Assembly: GCF_001500125.1 (NCBI RefSeq)
Contig: NZ_LQIV01000016.1
Span: 1-64,000 of the forward strand
Source of the DNA: Mycobacterium sp. IS-1742
GTDB taxonomy: Bacteria; Actinomycetota; Actinomycetes; Mycobacteriales; Mycobacteriaceae
Length of the DNA: 64,000 bases
Direction of reading: 5' to 3'
In this document: positions 44,639-52,080 of the stretch, one piece after another
Layout: each line of letters starts with the position of its first letter
Position numbering within the stretch: the first letter of the stretch is position 1
Position numbers and translations under genes: made by a program
The notes under the pieces: generated by a model
What the model was told of the DNA's origin: nothing
Database searches by the model: none
Seen by the model: the letters and a program-made list of their open reading frames with translations, nothing else

Positions 44639-46441
44639 TCAGGCGCCGTCATCGGGCACGGGGACCGTCGTGACCGGCGGATCCGGCGGGTCGACCGTCG
44701 TGGGCGGCGGCGCGACCGTGGTGGTCGGCGGCGGCTGCGTCGTCGTCGGCGGCTGGGTCGTCGTCGGCCGCGTGGTGGTCGGTTGGGTCGTCGTCGTGGT
44801 CTGCTGCGTGGTCGTCGTCGTGGTCGGTTGAGTGGTCGTCGTGGTCTGCTGCGTGGTGGTCGTCGGCGGCGGCGGGGGAGGCGGCGGCTGGCTCACCGTG
44901 GTGGTCGCGACGCCGTCGGGGCCGATGGTCACGGTGGTGACCGGCGGGGGCGGGGCCTGCGGCGACGGCTCCATCGACACCGTCGTCGCGGTCTCGGTCA
45001 CCGGCGTCGAATCGCCTTCGTTGCCGGTCAGCGTGACCGCCAACCCGCCGAGCGCCAGCAGCGCCGCCGCGGCGGCCGCACCGAACAACACCGGCGGGCG
45101 TTTGTACCAGGGCAGCGGGCCCGGCTCGTCGTCGTAGCCCGTCCCGTACCCGGAGTCGTCCGGCGCGAAGGCCACCGGTGGACGCGCACCGGTCGCCGAC
45201 GGGTCGTAGTCCGCGCCCGCGTAGGGCACCGGTTCACCGGCCGGCGCGTCGTCCTGCGACCAGGCCAGCGCGCGGAACGTCGCCGACGAGGCCCCGTCCG
45301 AGGCGGCCGCACCCGCGGCCAGACCGGCCGCACCCGCGGCCCAGGCCGCCGGCCCCATGCTGGTCGCGGCGTCGGCGGCCGCGGCCATACCGGTCGGGGC
45401 GTCGGCGTCCGCGCTCTGGTTGGCCACGAGCGCCGCGCCGGCCGCGACGTTGAGCTGCGACTCCGGGGTCGTGACGACCGGCGCCCGCAGGTGCTCGGAG
45501 AGCCGCTGGGTGACCAGCGGGATGGCCGCCCCGCCACCGACCGTCGCCACCGCGGCCACATTCGCCACCGGAATCTGGTTGCGCTGCAACGTGTCCTCGA
45601 TGGCGTTCAGCAGCCCGCCGAGCGGTTCGGAGATCAGCTGCTCGAGTTCGGGACGCGTGACCCGGATGTCGGACTGCACGCCGGGCAGTTCCACCGGCAC
45701 CGCGGTCGCGGTCTCGGCCGACAGGCGCTCCTTGGCCTGCCGGCACCCGTCGCGCAGGCGGGCGAGTGAGCCGACCGCGGCGGTGCCCGCCGGATCGGCC
45801 GCGCCCGAATCGGCGATACCGGCCAGCACATGGTTGAGCAGGGCCTGGTCGATCGCGTCGCCCGAGAACTCCGGGTACCGCACGGTCTGGCCGACGGCGT
45901 CGAGGTTGGCGCCCGCGTCGGCGAGCGAGATGCTGCTGCCGCTGCCACCGAGGTCGACGAGGACGTCGACGCCCCGGTCGGGCAGCCCCGGCGCGGCCTG
46001 CAACGCGGCGAGCGCGGCGGTCGAATCGGGGATCAGCGCGGCGGGCACACCGTGCGGCGCGAGGTTCGGCCGGTTGCGCAGCGCGCCGCGCAGCGCCCCG
46101 ACCGTGCCCGGGCCCCAGTGGGCGGGGACCGCTATCGCGATCGGCGACCCGCCGTCGACAGTGCGGGCCATCGCGTCGAGCGCCTCGGCGAGCACCAGCT
46201 CCCCGCGGTGCGCCGAACCGTCGGCGGCGACGAGCGGGACCGGATCGCCGACCCGGTCGACGAAACCGCTCAGCACGAGGCCGGGTTCGGTGGGGTTCGC
46301 CGACCATTCACTGGGCACACCCACCTCGGGTGCCCGGTCGCCGAAGAGCGTGAGGATGGCGCGTCGGATCACCGGCGGGCGGCCAACGCGGGCCGCCACC
46401 AGATTCGTCATCCCGATCGACAACCCAAGGGGTTCGGTCAT
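44639..46441 (-). CDS. Membrane-anchored Hsp70-like (ASKHA) protein with Thr/Pro tail
   Basis: The product has 600 residues from ATG 46441. Residues 1-360 form an Hsp70-type nucleotide-binding domain: LSIGMTNLVAARVG (phosphate 1, with Ser instead of the usual Asp), VAVPAHWGP, VDLGGSGSSISLA (phosphate 2), and VATVGGGAAIPLVTQRLSE (adenosine). No substrate-binding domain follows. After an Ala/Gly linker, PLPWYKRPPVLFGAA leads into one membrane helix (about 446-468) and an external tail with TTTTQQTTTTTQP repeats. It is a paralogue of the protein at 52081-53937. It heads the transcript that includes iniR. The role is unknown; envelope-stress signalling is an inference. Confidence 0.78.
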   Translation of the reverse strand: MTEPLGLSIGMTNLVAARVGRPPVIRRAILTLFGDRAPEVGVPSEWSANPTEPGLVLSGFVDRVGDPVPLVAADGSAHRGELVLAEALDAMARTVDGGSPIAIAVPAHWGPGTVGALRGALRNRPNLAPHGVPAALIPDSTAALAALQAAPGLPDRGVDVLVDLGGSGSSISLADAGANLDAVGQTVRYPEFSGDAIDQALLNHVLAGIADSGAADPAGTAAVGSLARLRDGCRQAKERLSAETATAVPVELPGVQSDIRVTRPELEQLISEPLGGLLNAIEDTLQRNQIPVANVAAVATVGGGAAIPLVTQRLSEHLRAPVVTTPESQLNVAAGAALVANQSADADAPTGMAAAADAATSMGPAAWAAGAAGLAAGAAASDGASSATFRALAWSQDDAPAGEPVPYAGADYDPSATGARPPVAFAPDDSGYGTGYDDEPGPLPWYKRPPVLFGAAAAAALLALGGLAVTLTGNEGDSTPVTETATTVSMEPSPQAPPPPVTTVTIGPDGVATTTVSQPPPPPPPPTTTTQQTTTTTQPTTTTTTQQTTTTTQPTTTRPTTTQPPTTTQPPPTTTVAPPPTTVDPPDPPVTTVPVPDDGA

Positions 46442-46507
46442 GGTGGCTTGTCTCCTGTCTGGACCGGTGACCACAATAACGCCGGAACCCCCGCATCCTC
46501 GGGAAAT

Positions 46508-46605
46508 CCCCCTAGTGGCGCGGACCCCCTAACGGCAAACCCCCTAACGGCCCGGGGTCAGGAGTGGGCTGTGCACCGATCCCGGCGACGCCCAGCGTGC
46601 ATAGC
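46508..46605 (+). promoter_or_regulatory. CCCCCTA repeats and -10-like box upstream of the IniB-like gene
   Basis: CCCCCTAGTGG (46508-46518), CCCCCTAACGG (46525-46535) and CCCCCTAACGG (46540-46550) are in the same orientation. A -10-like CATAGC lies at 46600-46605, 60 bp from the first base of the third repeat. The same layout exists ahead of iniB. The region is also the intergenic space upstream of the Hsp70-iniR transcript. Confidence 0.6.
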
Positions 46606-46687
46606 ATCGTGACAAGCAGTCGGGGGACTGGCTCCCGACCCGCATGAACAAGGTCCGCCATGGGATCGGTAATGGAAAAGGTGCGCG

Positions 46688-47200
46688 ATGGCTAACTCGT
46701 TACTCGACTTCGTGATGTCGCTGGTGCGAGACCCGGACGCAGCCGCACGCTACGCCGCCGATCCCGCCGCCGCCATCGCCGATGCCCAGCTGTCCGACGT
46801 GACCAGTGTCGACGTCGACAATCTCATCCCGGTGGTGACGGAGTCCATGCCGATGGCGGCGCCGTCGGCCGGCCTGGACCCGTTCGGGGCGGAGGCCGCG
46901 GGCAACGTGTGGTCCAGCGGCGCGGCCACTGCCGCCTTCGACGCGTTCGCCGATCCGGCGCCCGCAGCGGCTGTCATCGACACCGCGTCCGCCGTCATCG
47001 ACACCAGCGACGGGTTCGATCCGGCCGTCGAGGCCCTCACCTCACCCGACCCTCTGGTCGGCACGGCATCGCCGCAGTTCGCGGACCCGGTTCTCGACGA
47101 TGCGGCGCCCGCGGGCACGGGCCTCGACGACGTGTGGGGTGCGGCGGTCGACGACGCCCAGCCGGCCGACCATGCCCCCGGGTTCGACCTGTTCGACTGA
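46688..47200 (+). CDS. Short IniB-like protein (IniB N-terminal domain, acidic tail)
   Basis: The product has 170 residues. The first about 50 residues (SLLDFVMSLVRDPDAAARYA, then ADPAAAIADA) match the N-terminal domain of IniB at 47470. The rest is Asp/Ala-rich low complexity with repeated DPAPAA and VIDTA, no cysteine and no clear membrane helix. It takes the place of Rv0340 in M. tuberculosis gene order. An intrinsic terminator separates it from iniB, but both have the same upstream elements. Confidence 0.75.
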   Translation: MANSLLDFVMSLVRDPDAAARYAADPAAAIADAQLSDVTSVDVDNLIPVVTESMPMAAPSAGLDPFGAEAAGNVWSSGAATAAFDAFADPAPAAAVIDTASAVIDTSDGFDPAVEALTSPDPLVGTASPQFADPVLDDAAPAGTGLDDVWGAAVDDAQPADHAPGFDLFD

Positions 47201-47220
47201 CCTCGCCAGCACAACCGAAG

Positions 47221-47252
47221 CCCGCACGGATTCCGATCCGTGCGGGTTTTTT
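47221..47252 (+). terminator. Intrinsic terminator between the IniB-like gene and iniB
   Basis: An 11-bp perfect stem CCCGCACGGAT/ATCCGTGCGGG with loop TCCG is followed directly by six T. It is one of very few hairpins here with a proper T-tract. Confidence 0.9.
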
Positions 47253-47301
47253 GGCGTCTGAGCTGTGAGTATTCCGTTCTCCCCGCAGGCCCCCGGCCTA
47301 T

Positions 47302-47398
47302 CCCCTAATCCCCTAACCGGGTGGTGCGCACACCCCCTACGCGGGTCGGCGAGGCAGGGGTGGCAACCCCGTTTGCCGGGTGTCGCGAACTCCATAAC
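47302..47398 (+). promoter_or_regulatory. CCCCTA repeats and -10-like box upstream of iniB
   Basis: CCCCTAA (47302-47308), CCCCTAACCGG (47310-47320) and CCCCCTACGCGG (47333-47344) are in the same orientation. A -10-like CATAAC lies at 47393-47398, 60 bp from the first base of the last repeat. The T of the first and last repeat are 32 bp apart, as in the upstream IniB-like gene. Confidence 0.6.
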
Positions 47399-47469
47399 GT
47401 GGTGTCCAGATCGCCGGAGGGCCGGCGAGACAACCTCCCCGGCACCCGGGAAGACAGAAAGGCAGTCAC

Positions 47470-48537
47470 ATGACCAGCATCATCGACTTCATCCTCGATC
47501 TGTTCCGCAACCCGGCCTCGGCGGCCTCCTTCGTCGTCGACCCGGACGGTGCGCTGCGCGACGCGGGCCTGCCGAACGTGACCGCCGCGCAGCTGGCGTC
47601 GGTGGCCGCCACGGCCGCTCCCGCCGGCTACGCGCTCGGCGGCGGCGACCCGATCGTCGGCCTGCAGCGGGCGGTCGCCGACCACCACCAGCTCGCCTCG
47701 AACTTCGCCTCGCCGTTCTCGCCGCAGACCTCGTTCGCGCCGACGACCGAGTTCGCCAGCCGCAACGACACCGACCTGCTCAGCGGGAACAACGTCCCGG
47801 TCGCCAGCCCCATCCAGGACGCAGGCGCCAACGCCCAGAACGGAGCCTTCAACCTCGGCTTCGGTGACATCACCCTCGGCGACAAGACCTCCAACACCGC
47901 CACCAACGGCGGCGTGGTGGTCGCCGGCGACAACGACGGCGACATCGTCAGCGGTGACGGCGCGGCGCTCGGTGACGGCAACACGATGAACAACGGCGAC
48001 ATCCTCGCCGGCTCCGGCTCCAACGTGGTCGTCGGCAAGGACAACGAGGTCGAGGACAACTCGCAGACCGCGGGTGGCGACCTCATCGCCGACAACGACG
48101 CCCCGGTGCTCAACGACGTCGACACCAGCGGCGGCAACGGCGGCGGCGCCGACGGCGGCGGCAGCCTGATCGGGATCGGCGGCGGCAACGCGGTCGGCGG
48201 TGACGGCGGCAACGGTGGCGGCATCATCATCACCGACAACGACGTGAACGCCGGGACGCAGATCGACGGCGACTACGGCAGCGACAACGTCGAGGACAAC
48301 TCGGTCAACACCTCGGTGGAGACCAACACCTCGACCTCGACCGAGAGCTCGATCGAGGACAACTCCTCGAGCTACGAGTCGAACATCGGCTCCGGCAACG
48401 ACACCGCGATCGGCTCGGGCAACGAGACCAACACGTCGCTGTTCTCGGGCAACGAGACGAACACCGGCTTCGAGACCGACCTGAGCGCAGACGTGGCCTC
48501 GAACAACGACACCAACACCGGTCTGGACGCGTTCTGA
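47470..48537 (+). CDS. iniB: Isoniazid-inducible protein IniB
   Basis: The product has 355 residues. The N-terminal domain (about 1-70: IIDFILDLFRNPASAASFVV, then DPDGALRDAGLPNVT) is followed by about 270 residues of Gly/Asn/Asp/Ser/Thr-rich repeats of the type GDGNTMNNGDILAGSG and SGNETNTS. No signal peptide and no cysteine are seen. It heads iniBAC, induced by cell-wall inhibitors such as isoniazid and ethambutol in mycobacteria (established). Its molecular role is unknown. It is shorter than the M. tuberculosis protein. Confidence 0.9.
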   Translation: MTSIIDFILDLFRNPASAASFVVDPDGALRDAGLPNVTAAQLASVAATAAPAGYALGGGDPIVGLQRAVADHHQLASNFASPFSPQTSFAPTTEFASRNDTDLLSGNNVPVASPIQDAGANAQNGAFNLGFGDITLGDKTSNTATNGGVVVAGDNDGDIVSGDGAALGDGNTMNNGDILAGSGSNVVVGKDNEVEDNSQTAGGDLIADNDAPVLNDVDTSGGNGGGADGGGSLIGIGGGNAVGGDGGNGGGIIITDNDVNAGTQIDGDYGSDNVEDNSVNTSVETNTSTSTESSIEDNSSSYESNIGSGNDTAIGSGNETNTSLFSGNETNTGFETDLSADVASNNDTNTGLDAF

Positions 48538-48551
48538 CCGACAACCGGATA

Positions 48552-48593
48552 GCGCGACTGGCGGGGACCGACATGGTCCCCGCCAGTTCGCGC
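48552..48593 (+). promoter_or_regulatory. Strong hairpin between iniB and iniA
   Basis: A 13-bp perfect stem ACTGGCGGGGACC/GGTCCCCGCCAGT (48557-48587, loop GACAT) extends by a further GCGCG/CGCGC pairing around a one-base bulge. It begins 14 bp after the iniB stop and has no T-tract. It could be a partial terminator that lowers iniAC relative to iniB, or an RNA-processing site. Confidence 0.65.
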
Positions 48594-48632
48594 GCTTACC
48601 GTGAGAGCAACTCCGTGTGAGAGAAGGGCGTC

Positions 48633-50480
48633 ATGACCCAGCCGGCCAAGGCCGATCCGCGCCGCGTCATCGGTGAGCTGATCGAGCACACCACCAAGAT
48701 CGCCGAGACCCAGGACCGCGGCGACCTGGTGGCGCGGCTGGCGCGCGCCCGCACCCGCCTCGGCGACCCACAGATCCGGGTGGTGATCGCCGGGCAGCTC
48801 AAACAGGGCAAGAGCATGCTGCTCAACTCGCTGCTCAACATGCCGGTGGCCCGCGTCGGCGACGACGAGTCGACGGTGCTGGCCACCGTCGTCTCGTACG
48901 CCGAACAGCCGTCGGCGCGGTTGGTGGTGGCGCGGCCCGAGGGCGAGGAACCCGAACTCATCGAGATCCCGACCACCGACCTCGGCAAGGACCTTCGCCG
49001 CGCGCCGCAGGCCGGCGGACGGGAGGTGCTGCGCGTCGAGGTGACCGTGCCCAGCCCGCTGCTCAAGGGCGGCCTGGCGTTCGTCGACACACCGGGCGTC
49101 GGCGGCCACGGGCAACCCCACCTGTCGGCCACCCTCGGCCTGCTGCCCGACGCCGACGCGATGCTGATGATCAGCGACACCAGCCAGGAGTTCACCGAGC
49201 CGGAGATGACGTTCATCCGGCAGGCCCTGGAGATCTGCCCGGTCGCCGCGATCGTCGCGACCAAGACGGACCTGTATCCGCACTGGCGACAGATCCTCGA
49301 CGCCAACGCCGCCCACCTGCACCGCGCCGGTGTCACCACCCCGGTGATCCCCGCCTCGTCGACGCTGCGTAGCCACGCCGTCCAGCTCAACGACAAGGAA
49401 CTCAACGAGGAGTCCAATTTCCCGGCGGTCGTGAAGTTCCTCTCCGAGCAGGTGCTCTCCCGCAACAGCGACCGCGTCCGCGATCAGGTGGTCGGCGAGA
49501 TCCGCGCCGCGGCCGAACACCTCTCGATGGCGGTGCAGTCGGAACTGTCCGCGCTCGACGACCCACAGGCGGGCGGCACCCTGACCGCCGACCTGGAGCG
49601 TCGCAAGAAGGAGGCCGAGGAGGCGCTGCAGCAGACCGCGCTGTGGCAGCAGGTGCTCAACGACGGCATCGCCGACCTGACCGCCGACGTCGACCACGAT
49701 CTGCGGCAGCGCTTCCGCAACATCACCTTCCACACCGAACGGGTCATCGACTCCGGCGACCCGACGCTGCACTGGGCCGAGATCGGGGCGGAACTCGAGG
49801 ACGCCGTGGCGACCGCCGTGGGCGACAACTTCGTGTGGGCCTACCAACGGGCGGAGGCGCTGGCGGCCGAGGTGGCCCGCACGTTCATGGAGGCCGGGTT
49901 GGACGCGGTGCGGATGCCCGCGATCGACGCCAGGGAGATGGGGGCGGAGTTCGGCGAGTTCCGGTCGCTGGCGCAGCTGGAGGCCAAACCGCTCAAGATG
50001 GGCCACAAGATCGTCACCGGGATGCGCGGGTCGTACGGCGGCGTGCTGATGTTCGGCATGCTGACCTCGTTCGCCGGGCTCGGCATGTTCAACCCGCTGT
50101 CGCTCGGGGCCGGCTTCGTCCTCGGCCGCAAGGCCTATAAGGAGGACATGGAGAACCGGATGTTGCGGGTGCGCAGCGAGGCGAAGACCAACGTCCGGCG
50201 GTTCGTCGACGACGTGGCGTTCGTGGTCGGCAAGGAATCCCGCGACCGGCTCAAAGGCATCCAGCGTCAACTGCGCGACCACTACCGTGAGATCGCCAAC
50301 CAGACGACCCGCTCGCTCAACGAATCGCTGCAGGCCACGATCGCCGCGGCCAAACTCGAGGAGTCCGAACGCAACGCCCGCACCAAGGAGCTGCGACGGC
50401 AGCTCAACATCCTGCGGCAGGTCATCGACCATGCCGAGAAGCTCGCCACGCCTGCCGCGGCGCCGGTCGCCGCCCCCTGA
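48633..50480 (+). CDS. iniA: Dynamin-like GTPase IniA
   Basis: The product has 615 residues. G1 GQLKQGKS (54-61), G2 Ser/Thr in DESTVL, G3 DTPGVGGHG (about 151) and G4 TKTD (about 210) are all present. A hydrophobic paddle region (GGVLMFGMLTSFAGLG to FVLGRKAYKE, about 469-505) is followed by a helical C-terminal region. Mycobacterial IniA is a bacterial dynamin-like protein that remodels membranes (established). It lies between iniB and iniC, with the iniA stop 67 bp before the annotated iniC GTG. Confidence 0.93.
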   Translation: MTQPAKADPRRVIGELIEHTTKIAETQDRGDLVARLARARTRLGDPQIRVVIAGQLKQGKSMLLNSLLNMPVARVGDDESTVLATVVSYAEQPSARLVVARPEGEEPELIEIPTTDLGKDLRRAPQAGGREVLRVEVTVPSPLLKGGLAFVDTPGVGGHGQPHLSATLGLLPDADAMLMISDTSQEFTEPEMTFIRQALEICPVAAIVATKTDLYPHWRQILDANAAHLHRAGVTTPVIPASSTLRSHAVQLNDKELNEESNFPAVVKFLSEQVLSRNSDRVRDQVVGEIRAAAEHLSMAVQSELSALDDPQAGGTLTADLERRKKEAEEALQQTALWQQVLNDGIADLTADVDHDLRQRFRNITFHTERVIDSGDPTLHWAEIGAELEDAVATAVGDNFVWAYQRAEALAAEVARTFMEAGLDAVRMPAIDAREMGAEFGEFRSLAQLEAKPLKMGHKIVTGMRGSYGGVLMFGMLTSFAGLGMFNPLSLGAGFVLGRKAYKEDMENRMLRVRSEAKTNVRRFVDDVAFVVGKESRDRLKGIQRQLRDHYREIANQTTRSLNESLQATIAAAKLEESERNARTKELRRQLNILRQVIDHAEKLATPAAAPVAAP

Positions 50481-50565
50481 CCCGCGGGCGGGGTCTGGCA
50501 AGCTCAATGGGTCAGCAGTCGGGTAACGGGAACGGACTGGGCGAACCCTGAGCACAAGCGACCAC

Positions 50566-52050
50566 GTGCGCGCGATCCTGGGCGGCACCATCGCGGCCTA
50601 CCGGGAGGATCCGGCGTACCGCCAGCGCCCCGACGTGCACAACGAACTCGAGCGCATCGGCGCCCGGCTCAACCAGCCGATCCGCATCGCGCTGGCCGGC
50701 ACGCTGAAGGCCGGTAAGTCGACGCTGGTCAACGCGCTCGTCGGCGAGGAGATCGCCCCCACCGACGCCACCGAGGCCACCCGCATCGTCACGTGGTTCC
50801 GCCACGGACCCACCCCGAAGGTGACCGCCAACCACCGCGGCGGCCGGCGCTCGAATGTGCCGATCGCCCGGGATCCGCACGAGCGCGGCCTGACCTTCGA
50901 CCTCGCCCGGCTGGACCCCAACGACGTGCTCGACCTCGACGTGGAGTGGCCGGCCGCCGAACTGATCGACGCGACCATCATCGACACCCCGGGCACCTCC
51001 TCGCTGTCCCGCGACGTGTCGGCGCGCACGCTGCGGCTGCTGGTGCCCGACGACGGGGTGCCGCGGGTCGATGCCGTGGTATTCCTGCTCCGCACGCTCA
51101 ACGCCGCCGACATCGCGCTGCTCAAGCAGATCGGTGAACTGGTCGGCGGCTCGGCGGGGGCGCTCGGCGTCATCGGGGTGGCCTCGCGCGCCGACGAGAT
51201 CGGCGCCGGGCGCATCGACGCGATGCTCTCGGCCAAGGACGTCGCCACCCGGTTCACCGGGGAGATGGACCGCACCGGCATCTGCCAGGCGGTCGTGCCG
51301 GTGTCGGGACTGCTCGCGCTGACCGCGCGGACCCTGCGCCAGAGCGAGTTCGTCGCGCTGGAGAAGCTCGCGGGCGTGGACCCCGCCGAGCTGGCGAAGG
51401 CCATGCTGTCGGTGGACCGGTTCGTGCGTGAGGACAGCCCGTTGCCGGTCGACGCGGCGACCCGGGCCGCGCTGCTGGACCGGTTCGGCATGTTCGGTGT
51501 GCGCATCTCGATCGCCGTGCTGCGGGCCGGGGTGAAGGATTCGGTGGCGCTGGCCGACGAACTGCTCGAACGCAGCGGCCTGGTGGCGTTGCGCGACGTG
51601 ATCGACCAGCAGTTCGCGCAGCGATCGGACCTGCTCAAGGCGCATACGGCGCTGTTGTCGCTGCGGCAGTTCGTCCAGCTGAACCCGATCTACGCGACGC
51701 CGTACATCATCGCCGACATCGATCCGCTCCTGGCCGACACCCACGCGTTCGAGGAGCTCAGGTTGCTGAGCCAGCTGCGGTCGCGGGCGACCACCCTGAC
51801 CGACGACGAGATGGCGTCGCTGCGGCGGTTGATCGGCGGCTCGGGGACGGACGCGGCGAGCCGGCTGGGGCTGCAGCCCGAGGACCCCTACGACGGGCCC
51901 CGCGCGGCCTTCGCCGCGGCCCAGCGGTGGCGCAGGCGGGCCGAGCATCCGCTCAACGATCCGTTCACCGCGAGGGCTTGCCGGGCTGCGGTCCGCAGTG
52001 CCGAAGCGCTGGTCGCCTCGTATGCGGCGAAAGGTCGCGGATTCGCTTAA
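50566..52050 (+). CDS. iniC: Dynamin-like GTPase IniC
   Basis: The product has 494 residues if GTG 50566 is used, similar to the M. tuberculosis protein. It has G1 GTLKAGKST (about 46-54), G3 DTPGTSS and VASRADE for G4. Upstream codons CTG AGC ACA AGC GAC CAC (50548-50565) would extend it as (M)STSDHV, which resembles what I recall of the M. tuberculosis N-terminus, so CTG 50548 may be the true start. An in-frame stop at 50524 limits the extension. There is no clear membrane segment. It is probably a partner of IniA. Confidence 0.9.
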   Translation: MRAILGGTIAAYREDPAYRQRPDVHNELERIGARLNQPIRIALAGTLKAGKSTLVNALVGEEIAPTDATEATRIVTWFRHGPTPKVTANHRGGRRSNVPIARDPHERGLTFDLARLDPNDVLDLDVEWPAAELIDATIIDTPGTSSLSRDVSARTLRLLVPDDGVPRVDAVVFLLRTLNAADIALLKQIGELVGGSAGALGVIGVASRADEIGAGRIDAMLSAKDVATRFTGEMDRTGICQAVVPVSGLLALTARTLRQSEFVALEKLAGVDPAELAKAMLSVDRFVREDSPLPVDAATRAALLDRFGMFGVRISIAVLRAGVKDSVALADELLERSGLVALRDVIDQQFAQRSDLLKAHTALLSLRQFVQLNPIYATPYIIADIDPLLADTHAFEELRLLSQLRSRATTLTDDEMASLRRLIGGSGTDAASRLGLQPEDPYDGPRAAFAAAQRWRRRAEHPLNDPFTARACRAAVRSAEALVASYAAKGRGFA

Positions 52051-52080
52051 CGTTTGACCGCGCGCCGACGACAAAGAGGT

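Noticed and set aside
44710..44880. GTC/GTGGT-rich repeats as a possible DNA element
   Set aside because: They are the coding sequence of the Thr-rich tail of the Hsp70-like protein on the minus strand.
48372..50591. A 739-codon minus-strand open frame opposite iniA
   Set aside because: It is antisense to the dynamin-like GTPase with intact G-motifs, and no family resemblance is seen in the opposite frame.
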